Source: an uncultured Hyphomicrobiaceae bacterium (GTDB lineage: Bacteria; Pseudomonadota; Alphaproteobacteria; Rhizobiales; CAMYJA01). Taken from it: a DNA stretch of 46,571 nt. The stretch spans positions 51,936 through 98,506 of the forward strand of contig CAMYJA010000015.1 in assembly GCA_947258705.1 (NCBI GenBank). Direction: 5' to 3'. The notes under the pieces are model-generated. The model was not told the origin of the DNA. It saw only the letters and a list, made by a program, of their open reading frames with translations, and made no database searches. The translations under genes were made by a program, and so were the position numbers. Below, in pieces: positions 35,766-46,324 of the stretch (position 1 is its first letter; every line of letters begins with the position of its first letter).

Positions 35766-36182
35766 TCAACGCGATTGCGGCACGATCGGGCGCTTGGGCG
35801 TATCGAGCTGTTTAAGGAGGCCGCCTGGAGCGGTGCCTGGGGCGGTGCCTTTGGCCGCATCCCCTGCTGCCCCGTCAGCGCCACCGCCGGGCGCTGTTTG
35901 ACCGGCTTCGCTCTTGACCTCATCAAAAATAGACGTCGGGGCTGTGCTCTTTTTCGCGAGAATGGCGAGGGTCAGGGATGTTGCGAAGAACAATGCCGCC
36001 GTAATGGCTGTCGCGCGGGTGAGCAGATCGGCTGTGCCGCGGCCAGACATGAAACCGCCGCCGCCGCCGCCACCGCCGCCACCGCCAATGCCGAGGGCGC
36101 CGCCCTCGGAGCGTTGCAGCAGAACAAGGCCGACCAGCGCGGCCGCGACCATAAGATGTATGACGAGCACGACTGTGGTCAT
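35766..36182 (-). CDS. secG: Preprotein translocase subunit SecG
   Basis: 138 residues. It starts MTTVVLVIHLMVAAALVGLVLLQRSEGGALG, the first membrane helix and the conserved QRSEGG motif, and has a second helix (ATAITAALFFATSLTLAIL) at about 57-75. Between them is a run of eleven Gly, coded by GGC/GGT/GGA-type codons, then FMSGRGTADLLTR. The C-terminal tail is Pro/Gly/Ala-rich, as is common in alphaproteobacterial SecG. It assists SecYE in export. Same strand as tpiA, with a small gene between. Confidence 0.93.
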   Translation of the reverse strand: MTTVVLVIHLMVAAALVGLVLLQRSEGGALGIGGGGGGGGGGGFMSGRGTADLLTRATAITAALFFATSLTLAILAKKSTAPTSIFDEVKSEAGQTAPGGGADGAAGDAAKGTAPGTAPGGLLKQLDTPKRPIVPQSR

Positions 36183-36376
36183 GGCTCAAATCCTCGAATA
36201 ATGTTTCCGGTGACTGATTTGCCCGTCTTGTAGCTGAATTCTGATTATATGACCAGATGATATTTTGTTCTGACGCTGCCCTGCCCGGGGCAGGTAAAAC
36301 AAGTCAATCGGTTTGATCATACGGCCCGTGGCGCGCTCGGCCATTCAATTTCCATAACGTTCAATTTCAGTAACGT

Positions 36377-36808
36377 TCAATTTCCGGAAAATGGATGGAA
36401 CCCTGCATCAGCCGACGAGGTCTTCTTTTTCTTCTTGATGTTTTTTTTGCGGATGATTTTCTTTTTCTTACCCGGTGCGGCTTTCTTTTTCTTTATCTTC
36501 GGCTTTTTCTTTATTTCCGGTTTGTGCCCGTCCGGGCACTGAAACATGATTATTTCGTCCAGCTCCAGAAAACGCGCGATCTTCTCGATCCGTCCGGACG
36601 ACAGATTTTCGAGCGCCCAATAGGGCCCGTTGCTCATGTCGTCCTTGAGCCCGGTGCTCAGCAATTCGGCGTGTTCCGCCGCGAGGACTTTGCAGATTTT
36701 CCTGTCCTTCATCTCGGCATTGGCCGGCGCCGATGCGAGAAACAGGGCAATCAGGGCGATCAGGGCAAACGAAATCCTGCTCGATTCACCCCTGCTATTG
36801 GCGGTCAT
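36377..36808 (-). CDS. Exported protein with Lys-rich tail, unknown function
   Basis: 143 residues from the ATG at 36808; an earlier in-frame start at 36868 lacks a signal-peptide shape. The signal peptide (FALIALIALFLASAPANA) leads to a short domain with two Cys (KICKVLAAEHAELL and MFQCPDGHKPE). The last 45 residues are almost entirely Lys with Pro, Gly, Ile and Ala, likely disordered and able to bind anionic polymers. No family recognised. It lies between tpiA and secG, which usually adjoin. Confidence 0.65.
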   Translation of the reverse strand: MTANSRGESSRISFALIALIALFLASAPANAEMKDRKICKVLAAEHAELLSTGLKDDMSNGPYWALENLSSGRIEKIARFLELDEIIMFQCPDGHKPEIKKKPKIKKKKAAPGKKKKIIRKKNIKKKKKTSSADAGFHPFSGN

Positions 36809-36989
36809 ATTGCTTCGTTCCCCGTTTTTTTCCGATGCCAGTATCGGACCTGAAGAGCAATTCCGCAAGTAAAACAGAAGTTTAACCCGATGACCGGATT
36901 CAGGATGTGTTCAATCGGCATCGCTGAACAGGGGCGCCGCCGTCATTTCCAACTCAAAGGTCCGAGGGGGTAGTGTAATGCGGGGCCGG

Positions 36990-37751
36990 TTAACAATATG
37001 CTGCGATGATGCCGAGAAAATCCTCCGCCTTGAGGCTGGCGCCGCCGACGAGCGCGCCATTGACATTTTCGACACTCATCAGTTCGCGCGCATTGTCGGG
37101 CTTGACGGAACCGCCGTAGAGGATGCGCATGCCGCTGGCCGCATCGGCGCCTAGATGCGCGTCGAGTTCCTGGCGGATGGCGCCGTGAACCTCGGCGACG
37201 TCGGCGGTGGTCGGCGTCAGGCCGCTACCGATCGCCCATACCGGTTCATATGCGATTATTGTGTTCACGCCCGTGCAGCCCGCCGCGATCGACCCCCTGA
37301 TCTGGGTGGTGACGATGTCGAGGGTCTCGCCGGCGCGTCTCTGCGCCTCGGTTTCGCCGATGCAGACGATGGCCGTGAGCCCGGCACGATGGGCCGCGCG
37401 GGCTTTTTCCAGCACCATGGCGTCCGTTTCGCCATGATCGGCACGCCGCTCAGAATGGCCGACAATAACGGCGCTCGCACCTGCGTCCTTCAGCATCTCC
37501 GCCGAGATGTCGCCGGTATGGGCGCCCGAGGCATTGGCATGGCAATCCTCGCCGCCGGTCGCCACGGGCGATCCCTGCAATCTGTCCGACATTGCGCGCA
37601 ACAATGTTGCGGGCGGGCAGATCATGACATCTGCGTTCGGATTGAAATCGCCGGCGCTCAAGCGTGTCATGACGGCTTCGGCTTCAGGCAGTGACGCTGT
37701 TGTGCCGTTCATCTTCCAATTGCCGGCGACCAGTGCGCGAATATCACTCAT
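36990..37751 (-). CDS. tpiA: Triosephosphate isomerase
   Basis: 253 residues. It interconverts glyceraldehyde 3-phosphate and dihydroxyacetone phosphate in glycolysis. Catalytic parts are all present: the Lys in VAGNWKMNG, the electrophilic His in VIVGHSERR, the Glu in [13 protein letters not shown], and the phosphate-binding YGGSVKPDN and [14 protein letters not shown] lies 6-7 bases before the ATG. It is divergent from the ppiD-like gene. Confidence 0.97.
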   Translation of the reverse strand: MSDIRALVAGNWKMNGTTASLPEAEAVMTRLSAGDFNPNADVMICPPATLLRAMSDRLQGSPVATGGEDCHANASGAHTGDISAEMLKDAGASAVIVGHSERRADHGETDAMVLEKARAAHRAGLTAIVCIGETEAQRRAGETLDIVTTQIRGSIAAGCTGVNTIIAYEPVWAIGSGLTPTTADVAEVHGAIRQELDAHLGADAASGMRILYGGSVKPDNARELMSVENVNGALVGGASLKAEDFLGIIAAYC

Positions 37752-37915
37752 ATCTGCTCCCTAAAATATTATTTTATTTATTTCGTTGATTCACAGGGAC
37801 ACCTCATGGCATTCGTTGATGAACGAGGTCAACATTTCATTTCCTTTGCCTTCACCCGGCCTGTGCTCGACGGCACAGCGGGAAAACGCAATGCTGAAAA
37901 CAGAGATTTAAAAAA

Positions 37916-39808
37916 ATGCTTGATTCATTGCGCAAGAGCGCCGGTTCCTGGATTGCCAAAATATTTATCGCCCTTCTCGTGTTGAGTTTCGCAGTCTGGG
38001 GTATCGCCGATATTTTCACCGGAATTGGCACACGTACCGTGGCGACGGTCGGCGACACCGAAATATCGACGGAAGAATACCAGCAGGCTTTCGAGATCCA
38101 GGTTCAGAATTTGAGCCAGCGGATGGGGCGCCGTCTTTCGACGCAGCAGGCACAGCAGCTCGGCATCGACCGGCAGGTTCTCGCAAGCCTCATTGGAGCG
38201 GCTGCGCTCAACCATCAGGCGGCGGAGCTGAGCCTTGGCATCAGCAATAAGGCGATTGCAGATTCCGTTCAATTGGATCCGGCGTTTCGCGGGCTCGACG
38301 GGCAGTTCGACCGCAACCGATTCATCGAGGTGTTGCGCATCAACGGCCTAACGGAACAGGGCTACATCTCCCGGCAGCGAAATGCCGTCATCCGCAATCA
38401 AATCGTCAACTCGCTTTTTACGTCGATTAAAATTCCAGAAATCTACACCGAGGCCGTCGACCGGTTCAGCCGCGAGAAACGCGTGCTCAAATATGTGGTT
38501 CTGCCATTATCGAAAGCGGCCAAGATAGATGCTCCAAATGACGATGCCTTGCGGAAATTTCATCAAAGCAGGAAACGGCTGTTCACGGCGCCCGAATACC
38601 GCAAGATAGGACTGCTCGCGGTTCAGCCTTCCGAGATCAAAAAGACCATCAAGGTCACGGATGAAGAAATCAGGGCCCAGTATGATCCCGATCCGGCGCG
38701 GTTTGGCGAGCCGGAAAAAAGACGCGTGCAACAAATCGCGTTTACCGATGAAGCCGCCGCCAATAAAGCCCATGCGGAGCTGAAGGGCGGAAAGTCGTTC
38801 GAGGCCGTTGCCAAGGCGAACGGCTTCAGCGAAAGCGAAATTGATCTCGGAACCATCGCCGCAAGCGGAATGTCCGACAAAAAAATCAGGGATGTGGCAT
38901 TTGCGCTCAAGAAAGGCGCCTATAGCGCGCCCGTCACAGGCGCGCTCGCGACGGTGATTGTGAAAGTCACCGACATCAAACCGGCCGTGAAGAAGAGCTT
39001 CAGCGATGTAAAGGCCAAGATCGCGGACGGGATCGCGCTCGAACGCGCGCAGAACAAGGTTCAGGATCTCCTGGATCAAATCGAAGACGAACGCGCCGGC
39101 GGTGCATCCCTTGCGGAAATTGGCGCCAAGCTCGAGCTCAACTACCGCACCATCGCGGCGGTGGACCGCTCGGGGAACGGCGCGGACGGCAAGCCGGTGA
39201 AGGACGTTCCCGTGCTCGAGCAAGTGATACGGGTGGCTTTCGGTTCGGATGTGGGGGTTGAGACGGATGCCATCGAAACAGGAGATGGCGGATATGAATG
39301 GATCGAGGTCCTGGATGTAACACCCGAAAAACTGAAGGCGTTCGACAAAATAAAGAACGAGGTCAATACGGAATACATGAAGGTGGAGCAAAGCCGCGCC
39401 CTGGCCAAGCTGTCGAACGAGCTTATCGAGCGCATTAAAAACGGCGAGGACCTGGCCACGGTTGCGCGCTCACTGCGTTTGCCCGTCAAGACTTCAAAGC
39501 CGGTTAAACGCAGCGAGACCCAGAAGGATCTGACGCAGGCCGCCGTCAAACAGGCATTTGCACTCGGTAAAAACGGTCTCGGCGCTGCCGGGGGCGAGAA
39601 AAGCACAACACGGGTCCTGTTTCAGGTGAGCGACGTGATCGCGCCCGAACCGTTGAAAGACGAGGAGGCAAAGCGCGAGAAGGCACGGATATCGCAGACT
39701 CTTCTGGAAGATTTTCTGGCGCAATATGTCCGAGGGCTTCAGGACGAATACGGCGTCCGGGTAAACGAAGGGGTGTTTCAGCGCATAACCGGACGGGATC
39801 AAGGCTGA
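37916..39808 (+). CDS. ppiD: PpiD-like membrane-anchored periplasmic foldase
   Basis: 630 residues. One N-terminal helix (WIAKIFIALLVLSFAVWGIADIF) is followed by a SurA_N-type chaperone region (VGDTEISTEEYQQAFEIQVQNLSQRMGRR), a parvulin-like peptidyl-prolyl isomerase domain around 255-360 (RRVQQIAFTDEAAANKAHAEL...ARG-like GLATVIVKV) and a long helical C-terminus. PpiD aids folding of newly translocated proteins at SecYEG. It is the first gene of the plus-strand run into trpE, 61 bases before it, an arrangement common in alphaproteobacteria. The ribosome-binding site is weak. Confidence 0.9.
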   Translation: MLDSLRKSAGSWIAKIFIALLVLSFAVWGIADIFTGIGTRTVATVGDTEISTEEYQQAFEIQVQNLSQRMGRRLSTQQAQQLGIDRQVLASLIGAAALNHQAAELSLGISNKAIADSVQLDPAFRGLDGQFDRNRFIEVLRINGLTEQGYISRQRNAVIRNQIVNSLFTSIKIPEIYTEAVDRFSREKRVLKYVVLPLSKAAKIDAPNDDALRKFHQSRKRLFTAPEYRKIGLLAVQPSEIKKTIKVTDEEIRAQYDPDPARFGEPEKRRVQQIAFTDEAAANKAHAELKGGKSFEAVAKANGFSESEIDLGTIAASGMSDKKIRDVAFALKKGAYSAPVTGALATVIVKVTDIKPAVKKSFSDVKAKIADGIALERAQNKVQDLLDQIEDERAGGASLAEIGAKLELNYRTIAAVDRSGNGADGKPVKDVPVLEQVIRVAFGSDVGVETDAIETGDGGYEWIEVLDVTPEKLKAFDKIKNEVNTEYMKVEQSRALAKLSNELIERIKNGEDLATVARSLRLPVKTSKPVKRSETQKDLTQAAVKQAFALGKNGLGAAGGEKSTTRVLFQVSDVIAPEPLKDEEAKREKARISQTLLEDFLAQYVRGLQDEYGVRVNEGVFQRITGRDQG

Positions 39809-39869
39809 TGGCGGCAAGCGCGTCGGAGGCAATCGTGCATTGCTGCGGGGCTCAGCGAAAGAGCTGGCC

Positions 39870-41417
39870 ATGAGGAGCATGCCGGAACGCGCGACTTCAG
39901 TATCCCTGCAGCCGAAATACGCCAGTTTTCAGAAAACCTACAAGGCGAAGAAGCCGCAACTGGTTCGGACGACGCTTGTGGCGGACCTTGAAACACCTGT
40001 GTCGGCCATGCTCAAACTCGCGGGCGACAAGCCCTACAGCTTTTTGCTCGAGTCGGTCGAAGGCGGGGCCGTGCGCGGCCGGTATTCGATTATCGGGCTC
40101 GATCCTGACATTATCTGGCGCGCTTCCGGGTTAAACGCCGAGATCAACCGCTCCGCACGGGAAGACGCGGAGACGTTCGAACCCCTTGAAAAGCCGACAC
40201 TGGATGCGCTGCGCGATCTTCTTGACGAAAGCCGTATCGATTTTCCCGACACTTTGCCGCCGATGTCCGCCGGCGTATTCGGTTTCATGTCCTACGATAC
40301 GGTGCGGCTGGTCGAAAAGCTCGAGGGTGGCAATCCCGATCCGCTGAACGTGCCGGACAGCGTCATGATCCGGCCGACGATCATGGTCGTGTTCGATTCC
40401 GTCAAGGATGAAATCTGGGTACTGACGCCGGTCTATCCGAAAAAAGGAACGACGGCGAAAGCCGCCTATGCCGAGGCCAGGGCGCGGATCTCGGGCGTTA
40501 TCGAAAATCTCGATGCCGCCCTGCCCCATCTCTCTCAGACCGACGCCAAGCATCCGGCGCTGCCGAAACAGGTCTCCAATACGAGCCCCAAGGACTATAT
40601 GGCGATGGTCCGCCGGGCGAAAAAATACATCGCGGCGGGCGACATATTCCAGGTGGTGCTCAGCCAGCGTTTCTCGGTGCCTTTCACCCTGCCGCCCATA
40701 GCGCTTTACCGCGCGCTCAGGCGCATCAATCCCTCGCCCTATCTTTTTTATCTCAACTTCGGCGGATATTCGATTGTCGGCTCCAGCCCGGAAATTCTGG
40801 TGCGGGTGTCTGGCGACGAGGTGAACATCCGGCCGATCGCCGGAACGCGGCCGCGCGGCAAAACGAGGGCAGAGGACGAGGCGCTTGCGGATGAGCTTCT
40901 GCATGACGCCAAGGAACGGGCCGAACATCTGATGCTGCTCGATCTCGGGCGCAATGATGTGGGGCGGGTGACGAAAACGGGCAGTGTCGAGGTTACCGAC
41001 AGCTTCTTTCTCGAATATTACAGCCAGGTCATGCATATTGTCTCGAATGTCGTGGGCAGACTTGCGCCGGGACTGGATGCCGTGGACGCGCTGATGGCCG
41101 GATTTCCGGCTGGCACGGTATCGGGGGCTCCCAAGGTGCGCGCGATGGAGATTATCGACGAGCTTGAACGCGACAAGAGAGGACCATATGCCGGGTGTGT
41201 CGGCTATTTTTCCGCCGATGGGGATATGGATACCTGTATTGTGCTCAGGACGGCGATTATAAAGGATGGCGTGATGCATGTTCAGGCCGGTGCCGGACTG
41301 GTGGCGGATTCCGTGCCGAAACTGGAACAGGCCGAATGCATCAACAAGGCCAAGGCGCTTTTCAAGGCGGCAGAAGAAGCGGTGCGCTTCGCCACCGGGG
41401 GGTCAAATGCGAAATAG
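39870..41417 (+). CDS. trpE: Anthranilate synthase component I
   Basis: 515 residues from the ATG at 39870; the frame is open from a TTG at 39840 and a further ATG lies at 39879. It converts chorismate to anthranilate using ammonia from TrpG. The tryptophan feedback site LLESVEGGAVRGRYS is intact. Catalytic-domain motifs are GDIFQVVLSQRF, GSSPEILVR, IRPIAGTRPRGKTR, LLDLGRNDVGRV and FPAGTVSGAPKVRAMEII. It is not fused to TrpG. No leader peptide with tandem Trp codons or attenuator hairpin fits into the short gap after ppiD. Confidence 0.96.
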   Translation: MRSMPERATSVSLQPKYASFQKTYKAKKPQLVRTTLVADLETPVSAMLKLAGDKPYSFLLESVEGGAVRGRYSIIGLDPDIIWRASGLNAEINRSAREDAETFEPLEKPTLDALRDLLDESRIDFPDTLPPMSAGVFGFMSYDTVRLVEKLEGGNPDPLNVPDSVMIRPTIMVVFDSVKDEIWVLTPVYPKKGTTAKAAYAEARARISGVIENLDAALPHLSQTDAKHPALPKQVSNTSPKDYMAMVRRAKKYIAAGDIFQVVLSQRFSVPFTLPPIALYRALRRINPSPYLFYLNFGGYSIVGSSPEILVRVSGDEVNIRPIAGTRPRGKTRAEDEALADELLHDAKERAEHLMLLDLGRNDVGRVTKTGSVEVTDSFFLEYYSQVMHIVSNVVGRLAPGLDAVDALMAGFPAGTVSGAPKVRAMEIIDELERDKRGPYAGCVGYFSADGDMDTCIVLRTAIIKDGVMHVQAGAGLVADSVPKLEQAECINKAKALFKAAEEAVRFATGGSNAK

Positions 41418-41440
41418 CCCATATCGGCAAGGCCGGACGG

Positions 41441-41956
41441 ATGCGTAGAATTTCCCTGTTCAGACATGCCAAGTCGGATTGGAGCGATCTCGACAAAAGC
41501 GATTTCGATCGGCCCCTCAACATCAGGGGGAAGAAGGCGGCGCCTCTGATGGGCGCCTATATGAGCGAACAGGGAATTGCACCCGGCGTGATTTATTGTT
41601 CGCCTGCAAAGCGCGCGCGCGCGACGCTCGATCTTGTCGCGGACCAGTTTACGCATGGGCCGGAAATCATTTTCGAGGACGGTCTTTACATGGCGGATGC
41701 GCGGACCATGCTCGATCTCGTTCACAATCTGTCGGACAGTTGCGATCATGTGATGATCGTCGGACATAATCCGGGATTGCATGTACTGGCCCTGGCCCTG
41801 CTCGAAATGGCTCACAATGAGGACTATCTGAAAATCATCGGAAAGTTCCCGACCGCCGCGCTGGCCGTGATCGAATTCGATTGCGGCAAATGGTCGGAGA
41901 TCCTGCCCGGGCGCGGGCGACTGCACCGTTTCATGAGCCCCAAGGCTCTAAACTGA
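41441..41956 (+). CDS. SixA-type histidine phosphatase
   Basis: 171 residues from the ATG at 41441. The catalytic His is in LFRHAKSDW (RHxK form typical of SixA-like enzymes), the second Arg in CSPAKRARATL and the second His in MIVGHNPGLH. SixA-type enzymes remove phosphate from phosphohistidine proteins or small phosphoesters. It sits between trpE (23 bases before) and trpG (56 bases after), so it is probably carried on the trp transcript. The open frame extends upstream into trpE, but that part has no protein pattern. Confidence 0.88.
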   Translation: MRRISLFRHAKSDWSDLDKSDFDRPLNIRGKKAAPLMGAYMSEQGIAPGVIYCSPAKRARATLDLVADQFTHGPEIIFEDGLYMADARTMLDLVHNLSDSCDHVMIVGHNPGLHVLALALLEMAHNEDYLKIIGKFPTAALAVIEFDCGKWSEILPGRGRLHRFMSPKALN

Positions 41957-42012
41957 CGCCGCTTTCCCCAGATCGCCTTGACAGATGACGCGGCGTCACC
42001 TTAAACGCTACA

Positions 42013-42630
42013 ATGCTTACACTTATCGATAATTACGACAGCTTCACCTATAATCTCGTGCACTATCTGGGCGAGCTTGGTGCCCGTTGCGAAGTGCACC
42101 GGAACGACCAGATTTCGGTTGATGCCGTTCTGGCTGCGAAACCCCAGGCCATCGTGCTGTCGCCCGGTCCGTGCACGCCCAATGAGGCCGGTATTTCACT
42201 TGAGCTCATCAAGCGGGCGGGCGGCAAGGTTCCGATTCTCGGGGTTTGTCTCGGCCATCAGGCCATCGGTCAGGTTTATGGCGGCAAGGTTGTGCGCGCG
42301 CCCGTTCTGATGCACGGCAAAATGTCGGATATCCTCCATAAGGGAACCGGTATTTTCAAAGGGCTGCCGAAACGCTTTTCCGCAACACGCTATCATTCGC
42401 TGATTGTCGAGGCCGACAGCCTGCCATCTGTATTGTCGGTCACGGCATGGACGGATGACGGTCTCATCATGGGGCTCAAGCACAAGAGACATCCCGTATA
42501 CGGGGTGCAGTTTCATCCCGAAAGCATAGCGTCTGAACATGGGCATGACATTCTTGCGAATTTCCTCGATATTGCGAAGATCAAACGCAAGCCCGTGCCC
42601 AAGCGCGTCTGGCCCCATGCGGCGGAATGA
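42013..42630 (+). CDS. trpG: Anthranilate synthase component II (glutamine amidotransferase)
   Basis: 205 residues. It starts [23 protein letters not shown]. The nucleophile Cys is in [12 protein letters not shown], and the His and Glu in [25 protein letters not shown] is the oxyanion region. It supplies ammonia to TrpE. TrpG often also serves as PabA; no other pabA is in view. Ends 33 bases before trpD. Confidence 0.96.
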   Translation: MLTLIDNYDSFTYNLVHYLGELGARCEVHRNDQISVDAVLAAKPQAIVLSPGPCTPNEAGISLELIKRAGGKVPILGVCLGHQAIGQVYGGKVVRAPVLMHGKMSDILHKGTGIFKGLPKRFSATRYHSLIVEADSLPSVLSVTAWTDDGLIMGLKHKRHPVYGVQFHPESIASEHGHDILANFLDIAKIKRKPVPKRVWPHAAE

Positions 42631-42663
42631 CCGGTGCCCGCCGAACTAGAACCGAGTGGATAG

Positions 42664-43677
42664 ATGACCAAATTCAAGGAATATATGCAGCGGGTGGCCA
42701 ATGGCGACCTCTTGAGCGTCACGGACTCGTCCGAGGCATTCGACGCGATGATGTCAGGGGACGCCTCGCCGGTCGAAATGGCGGCATTTCTGGTGGGGCT
42801 CAGGGTGCGCGGCGAGAGCGTCGACGAGATCACGGGCGCGGCCCGGGTGATGCGCGCCAAGGTCACGCCGGTCACGGCGCCCGATGGCGCGATCGATACT
42901 TGCGGAACGGGCGGGGACGGCAGCGGCACGTTCAATATTTCAACTGCCGCAGCTTTCGTCGTGGCGGGAGCCGGCGTGGCGGTCGCGAAACACGGCAACC
43001 GGTCCATATCGTCGAAATCGGGCTCGGCGGACGTGCTGGCGGCGCTCGGGGTCAATCTCGACGTGGCGCCCGAACAGGTCTCGGACTGCATCGCCAAGGC
43101 CAATGTCGGCTTCATGTTCGCGCCCGCCCATCACTCGGCCATGAAACATGTCGGGCCGGTGCGTCAAGAACTTGGCGTACGGACCATATTCAACCTTCTG
43201 GGCCCGCTCGCCAACCCCGCCGGCGCCAAACGGCAGGTGATCGGCGTATACTCGGAAGACTGGATTGTGCCTTTGGCAGAGGTCCTCGATAATCTGGGAT
43301 CGGAGCATGTCTGGGTGGTGCATGGCGCCGACGGCCTGGACGAGCTGACCGTTACCGGCCCATCCCATGTGGCGGAACTCAAGGACGGCCAAGTGCGGAC
43401 ATTTGACGTGATGCCCGAACATGCGGGGCTGAAACGGTGGAGTGCGGCCGAACTCAAGGGCGGCGAAGCGGAGGAAAACGCCGCGGCCATCATGGCGCTC
43501 CTGGACGGCGCCGAGGGCGCTTTCCGCGATATCGTTGCGCTCAATGCGAGCGCGGCTCTCATCGTGGCGGGCAAGGCGGACGACCTCAAGGCGGGCGCCG
43601 CGCTGGCGGCGGAATCGATCGATGCGGGACATGCCAAGGCCGCTCTCGCGCAACTCGTTGCGCTGACAAACAGCTGA
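42664..43677 (+). CDS. trpD: Anthranilate phosphoribosyltransferase
   Basis: 337 residues. It transfers phosphoribose from PRPP to anthranilate. The signature run DTCGTGGDGSGTFNISTAAAFV is intact, followed by VAKHGNRSISSKSGSADVLAALG (PRPP, anthranilate and Mg contacts) and FMFAPAHHSAMKHVGPVRQELGVRTIFNLLGPLANPA. Length and order are standard. It ends 18 bases before trpC. Confidence 0.97.
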   Translation: MTKFKEYMQRVANGDLLSVTDSSEAFDAMMSGDASPVEMAAFLVGLRVRGESVDEITGAARVMRAKVTPVTAPDGAIDTCGTGGDGSGTFNISTAAAFVVAGAGVAVAKHGNRSISSKSGSADVLAALGVNLDVAPEQVSDCIAKANVGFMFAPAHHSAMKHVGPVRQELGVRTIFNLLGPLANPAGAKRQVIGVYSEDWIVPLAEVLDNLGSEHVWVVHGADGLDELTVTGPSHVAELKDGQVRTFDVMPEHAGLKRWSAAELKGGEAEENAAAIMALLDGAEGAFRDIVALNASAALIVAGKADDLKAGAALAAESIDAGHAKAALAQLVALTNS

Positions 43678-43695
43678 ATGTGCAATTAAAACACC

Positions 43696-44547
43696 ATGTC
43701 CGACATACTGACAGAAATCATCGCTTACAAGCGCCAAGAAGTGGCGGCGGCCAAGGCTTCCGTTTCACCGGACGACATGCGCGCGCGGGCCGAGGCGGCG
43801 GGGCCGGTACGGCCTTTTACGGGCGCGCTCAAGGCCATGCATGAAGACGGCCGGTTCGCGCTCATCGCCGAAATCAAGAAAGCCAGCCCGAGCAAGGGGC
43901 TCATCCGCGCGGATTTCGACCCTCCGGTGCTGGCGAAGGCCTATGAAGAGGGTGGCGCCGCCTGCCTTTCGATCCTCACCGACGGCCCGTCTTTTCAGGG
44001 CGCGCCGGAATATCTCATCGCGTCGCGCGACGCCACGAGCCTTCCCTGTCTGCGCAAGGATTTCATGATCGACCCCTATCAGGTGGCGGAGGCGCGGGCA
44101 TGGGGGGCCGATTGCATATTGATCATCATGGCGGCGGTGGATGACGGGCTCGCGGGGGCGCTTCTCGATGAAGCCGGCGCGCTCGGCATGGATGCGCTGA
44201 TCGAGGTTCATGACAGGGAAGAACTTGAACGCGCCCTGGCCCTTGAAGGTCCTCATGCGCAAAAACTCATCGGCATCAACAACCGCAATCTCAAGACCTT
44301 CGAGACGCGGCTCGAGACGACGGAGGAACTCGCACCGCTTATCCCCGAAGACCATATCATTGTTGGCGAAAGCGGGCTTTTCGCCCATGATGACCTGATC
44401 CGCCTGGCGGCTGCCGGCGTCAAAAGCTTTCTCGTCGGCGAAAGCCTGATGCGGGCCGACGACGTGGCGCTGGCCACACGGCAACTTTTAACCGGCGGGG
44501 CGGATGCGGGGGATGCGCAATTGTCTGATGGAGAGGCGCTTTCATGA
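43696..44547 (+). CDS. trpC: Indole-3-glycerol-phosphate synthase
   Basis: 283 residues, a single-domain TrpC without fused TrpF. Motifs are [82 protein letters not shown] and VGESGLF, giving the catalytic Lys and Glu of the barrel. The last 20 residues ([17 protein letters not shown]) are a low-complexity tail. Its stop overlaps the moaC start by 4 bases (ATGA), so the two are translationally coupled. Confidence 0.97.
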   Translation: MSDILTEIIAYKRQEVAAAKASVSPDDMRARAEAAGPVRPFTGALKAMHEDGRFALIAEIKKASPSKGLIRADFDPPVLAKAYEEGGAACLSILTDGPSFQGAPEYLIASRDATSLPCLRKDFMIDPYQVAEARAWGADCILIIMAAVDDGLAGALLDEAGALGMDALIEVHDREELERALALEGPHAQKLIGINNRNLKTFETRLETTEELAPLIPEDHIIVGESGLFAHDDLIRLAAAGVKSFLVGESLMRADDVALATRQLLTGGADAGDAQLSDGEALS

Positions 44548-45038
44548 CCGGCAAAAAACTCACCCATCTCGACGAAAAGGGTGACGCGCATATGGTCGAT
44601 GTGTCGGACAAGGACGTGACCGAACGCGTGGCGGTCGCCGAAGGATATGTGGTGATGAAGCCGGAGACGCTCGAGCTGATCGAGACGGGCGGGGCGAAAA
44701 AGGGCGACGTGCTGGCGGCGGCGCGCATTGCCGGGATCATGGCCGCGAAACGGACCCATGAGCTTGTTCCGCTCTGTCATCCGCTGATGATTTCGGCCGT
44801 CAGCGTCGAATTCGAACGCAGTGATGCGCCGGCCGGCCTCAGGGTCGAGGCGAGCGTCAAGGTTGGCGGAAAAACCGGCGTCGAGATGGAAGCCCTGACG
44901 GCGGTCTCGGTGGCGTGCCTCACCATATACGACATGGTCAAGGCAGTGGACCGCTCGATGCATTTTACCGGGATCCGGCTTATCGAGAAGCGCGGCGGCC
45001 GGTCGGGGCATTACCGCGCCGATGACGGCGGGTCATGA
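44544..45038 (+). CDS. moaC: Cyclic pyranopterin monophosphate synthase
   Basis: 164 residues. MoaC makes cyclic pyranopterin phosphate in molybdenum cofactor synthesis. It opens with [28 protein letters not shown] and contains [46 protein letters not shown] (catalytic region) and [20 protein letters not shown]. It overlaps trpC and moeA by 4 bases each. Confidence 0.97.
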   Translation: MTGKKLTHLDEKGDAHMVDVSDKDVTERVAVAEGYVVMKPETLELIETGGAKKGDVLAAARIAGIMAAKRTHELVPLCHPLMISAVSVEFERSDAPAGLRVEASVKVGGKTGVEMEALTAVSVACLTIYDMVKAVDRSMHFTGIRLIEKRGGRSGHYRADDGGS

Positions 45039-46261
45039 CGCTGCTTTCCGTCAGCGAGGCGATCAAACGCATATTGTCGGGTGCGGCACCGCTCGGTATC
45101 GAGGCGGTTGATCTCGCCCGCGCCCATGGGCGGTTCTTGAGGACCGATCTCGAGGCGCGGCTCACACAGCCGCCATTCGATGCCTCTTCAATGGACGGCT
45201 ACGCGGTGCGCGGGAAGGATGTGGCCGAGGTTCCGACCGTTCTAAACGTCGTCGGCGAAGCTGCGGCGGGTCTGGGCTATGGTGGCACGGTCGGGACTGG
45301 GCAGGCCGCGCGGATATTCACCGGCGCGCCGATGCCGGAAGGGGCCGATTGCGTCGTCATCCAGGAAAATACAGAAACCGTTTCGGATGGCGACGGTGCG
45401 CAGGTGCGCATTCTCGAAACCGCCGAACCGGGGCGCTTCGTGCGGCCGCGCGGTTTCGATTTTCAGGCGGGCGACGTTCTCATCCGGCAGGGGCGGAACC
45501 TGACGGCGCGCGACGTGGCGCTAGCCGCCGCCATGGGGCACGGCACGCTCAATGTCTCGAAGCGCCCGCGTGTCGCGGTTCTGGCGACGGGGGATGAGCT
45601 GGTGCCGCCGGGGGAGACGCCCGGAGCGCATCAGATCATTGCGTCCAATTCATTCGGGCTGGTGCCGATGATCGAAAATGCGGGCGGCGCCGCGAAACTT
45701 CTCGGCATTGCCAAAGACACGCGCGAAAGCCTGGACGCGCATATCGCGCAGGCGGAGGAGGCGGACATTCTCGTGACCATCGGCGGCGCGTCCGTGGGGG
45801 ATCACGATCTCGTCCATGACGCCTTGAGCGCGCGCGGGCTCGACCTCGATTTCTGGAAAATCGCCATGCGGCCCGGCAAGCCGCTGATGTTCGGACGGCT
45901 CGGACGGCAATTCGTGCTCGGGGTGCCCGGCAATCCGGTGTCGTCCTATGTCTGCGGGCTGGTTTTTCTGGTGCCGCTCATCAGGCGCCTCATCGGGCAT
46001 GACGCGGCAGAACCCGCCTATGAGACGGCGCGGCTGACGCGCGATCTCGAGGCCAACGGGCCGCGGCAGCATTATATGCGCGCCATATTCGACCAGACAG
46101 AGCAGGCGCAGAACGGCGGGTCATTGGGCGTCCGGACCGTCGAGTCACAGGACAGCGCGCGGCTGGCGCTTCTGCACGCGGCGGATTGCCTGATCGTCCG
46201 GGAAGTGAACGCCCCTGCCCTGGCGGCCGGGTCGGAGGTGCGTATTCTCCGGCTGGACTAG
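45035..46261 (+). CDS. moeA: Molybdopterin molybdenumtransferase
   Basis: 408 residues. MoeA inserts molybdate into adenylylated molybdopterin. Motifs are [78 protein letters not shown] and [21 protein letters not shown]. It starts inside the moaC stop (ATGA). Order trpC-moaC-moeA-lexA is well known in alphaproteobacteria. Confidence 0.97.
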   Translation: MTLLSVSEAIKRILSGAAPLGIEAVDLARAHGRFLRTDLEARLTQPPFDASSMDGYAVRGKDVAEVPTVLNVVGEAAAGLGYGGTVGTGQAARIFTGAPMPEGADCVVIQENTETVSDGDGAQVRILETAEPGRFVRPRGFDFQAGDVLIRQGRNLTARDVALAAAMGHGTLNVSKRPRVAVLATGDELVPPGETPGAHQIIASNSFGLVPMIENAGGAAKLLGIAKDTRESLDAHIAQAEEADILVTIGGASVGDHDLVHDALSARGLDLDFWKIAMRPGKPLMFGRLGRQFVLGVPGNPVSSYVCGLVFLVPLIRRLIGHDAAEPAYETARLTRDLEANGPRQHYMRAIFDQTEQAQNGGSLGVRTVESQDSARLALLHAADCLIVREVNAPALAAGSEVRILRLD

Positions 46262-46324
46262 GTTTTTCGGGCTCGGATGAGTTGTATAGGTCCGACTTTA
46301 TTGGGGCGCCATAAAACAGTTGCG

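Noticed and set aside
39809-39869. trp leader attenuator before trpE
   Set aside because: The gap is only about 60 bases, with no tandem Trp codons and no alternative hairpins or T-run.
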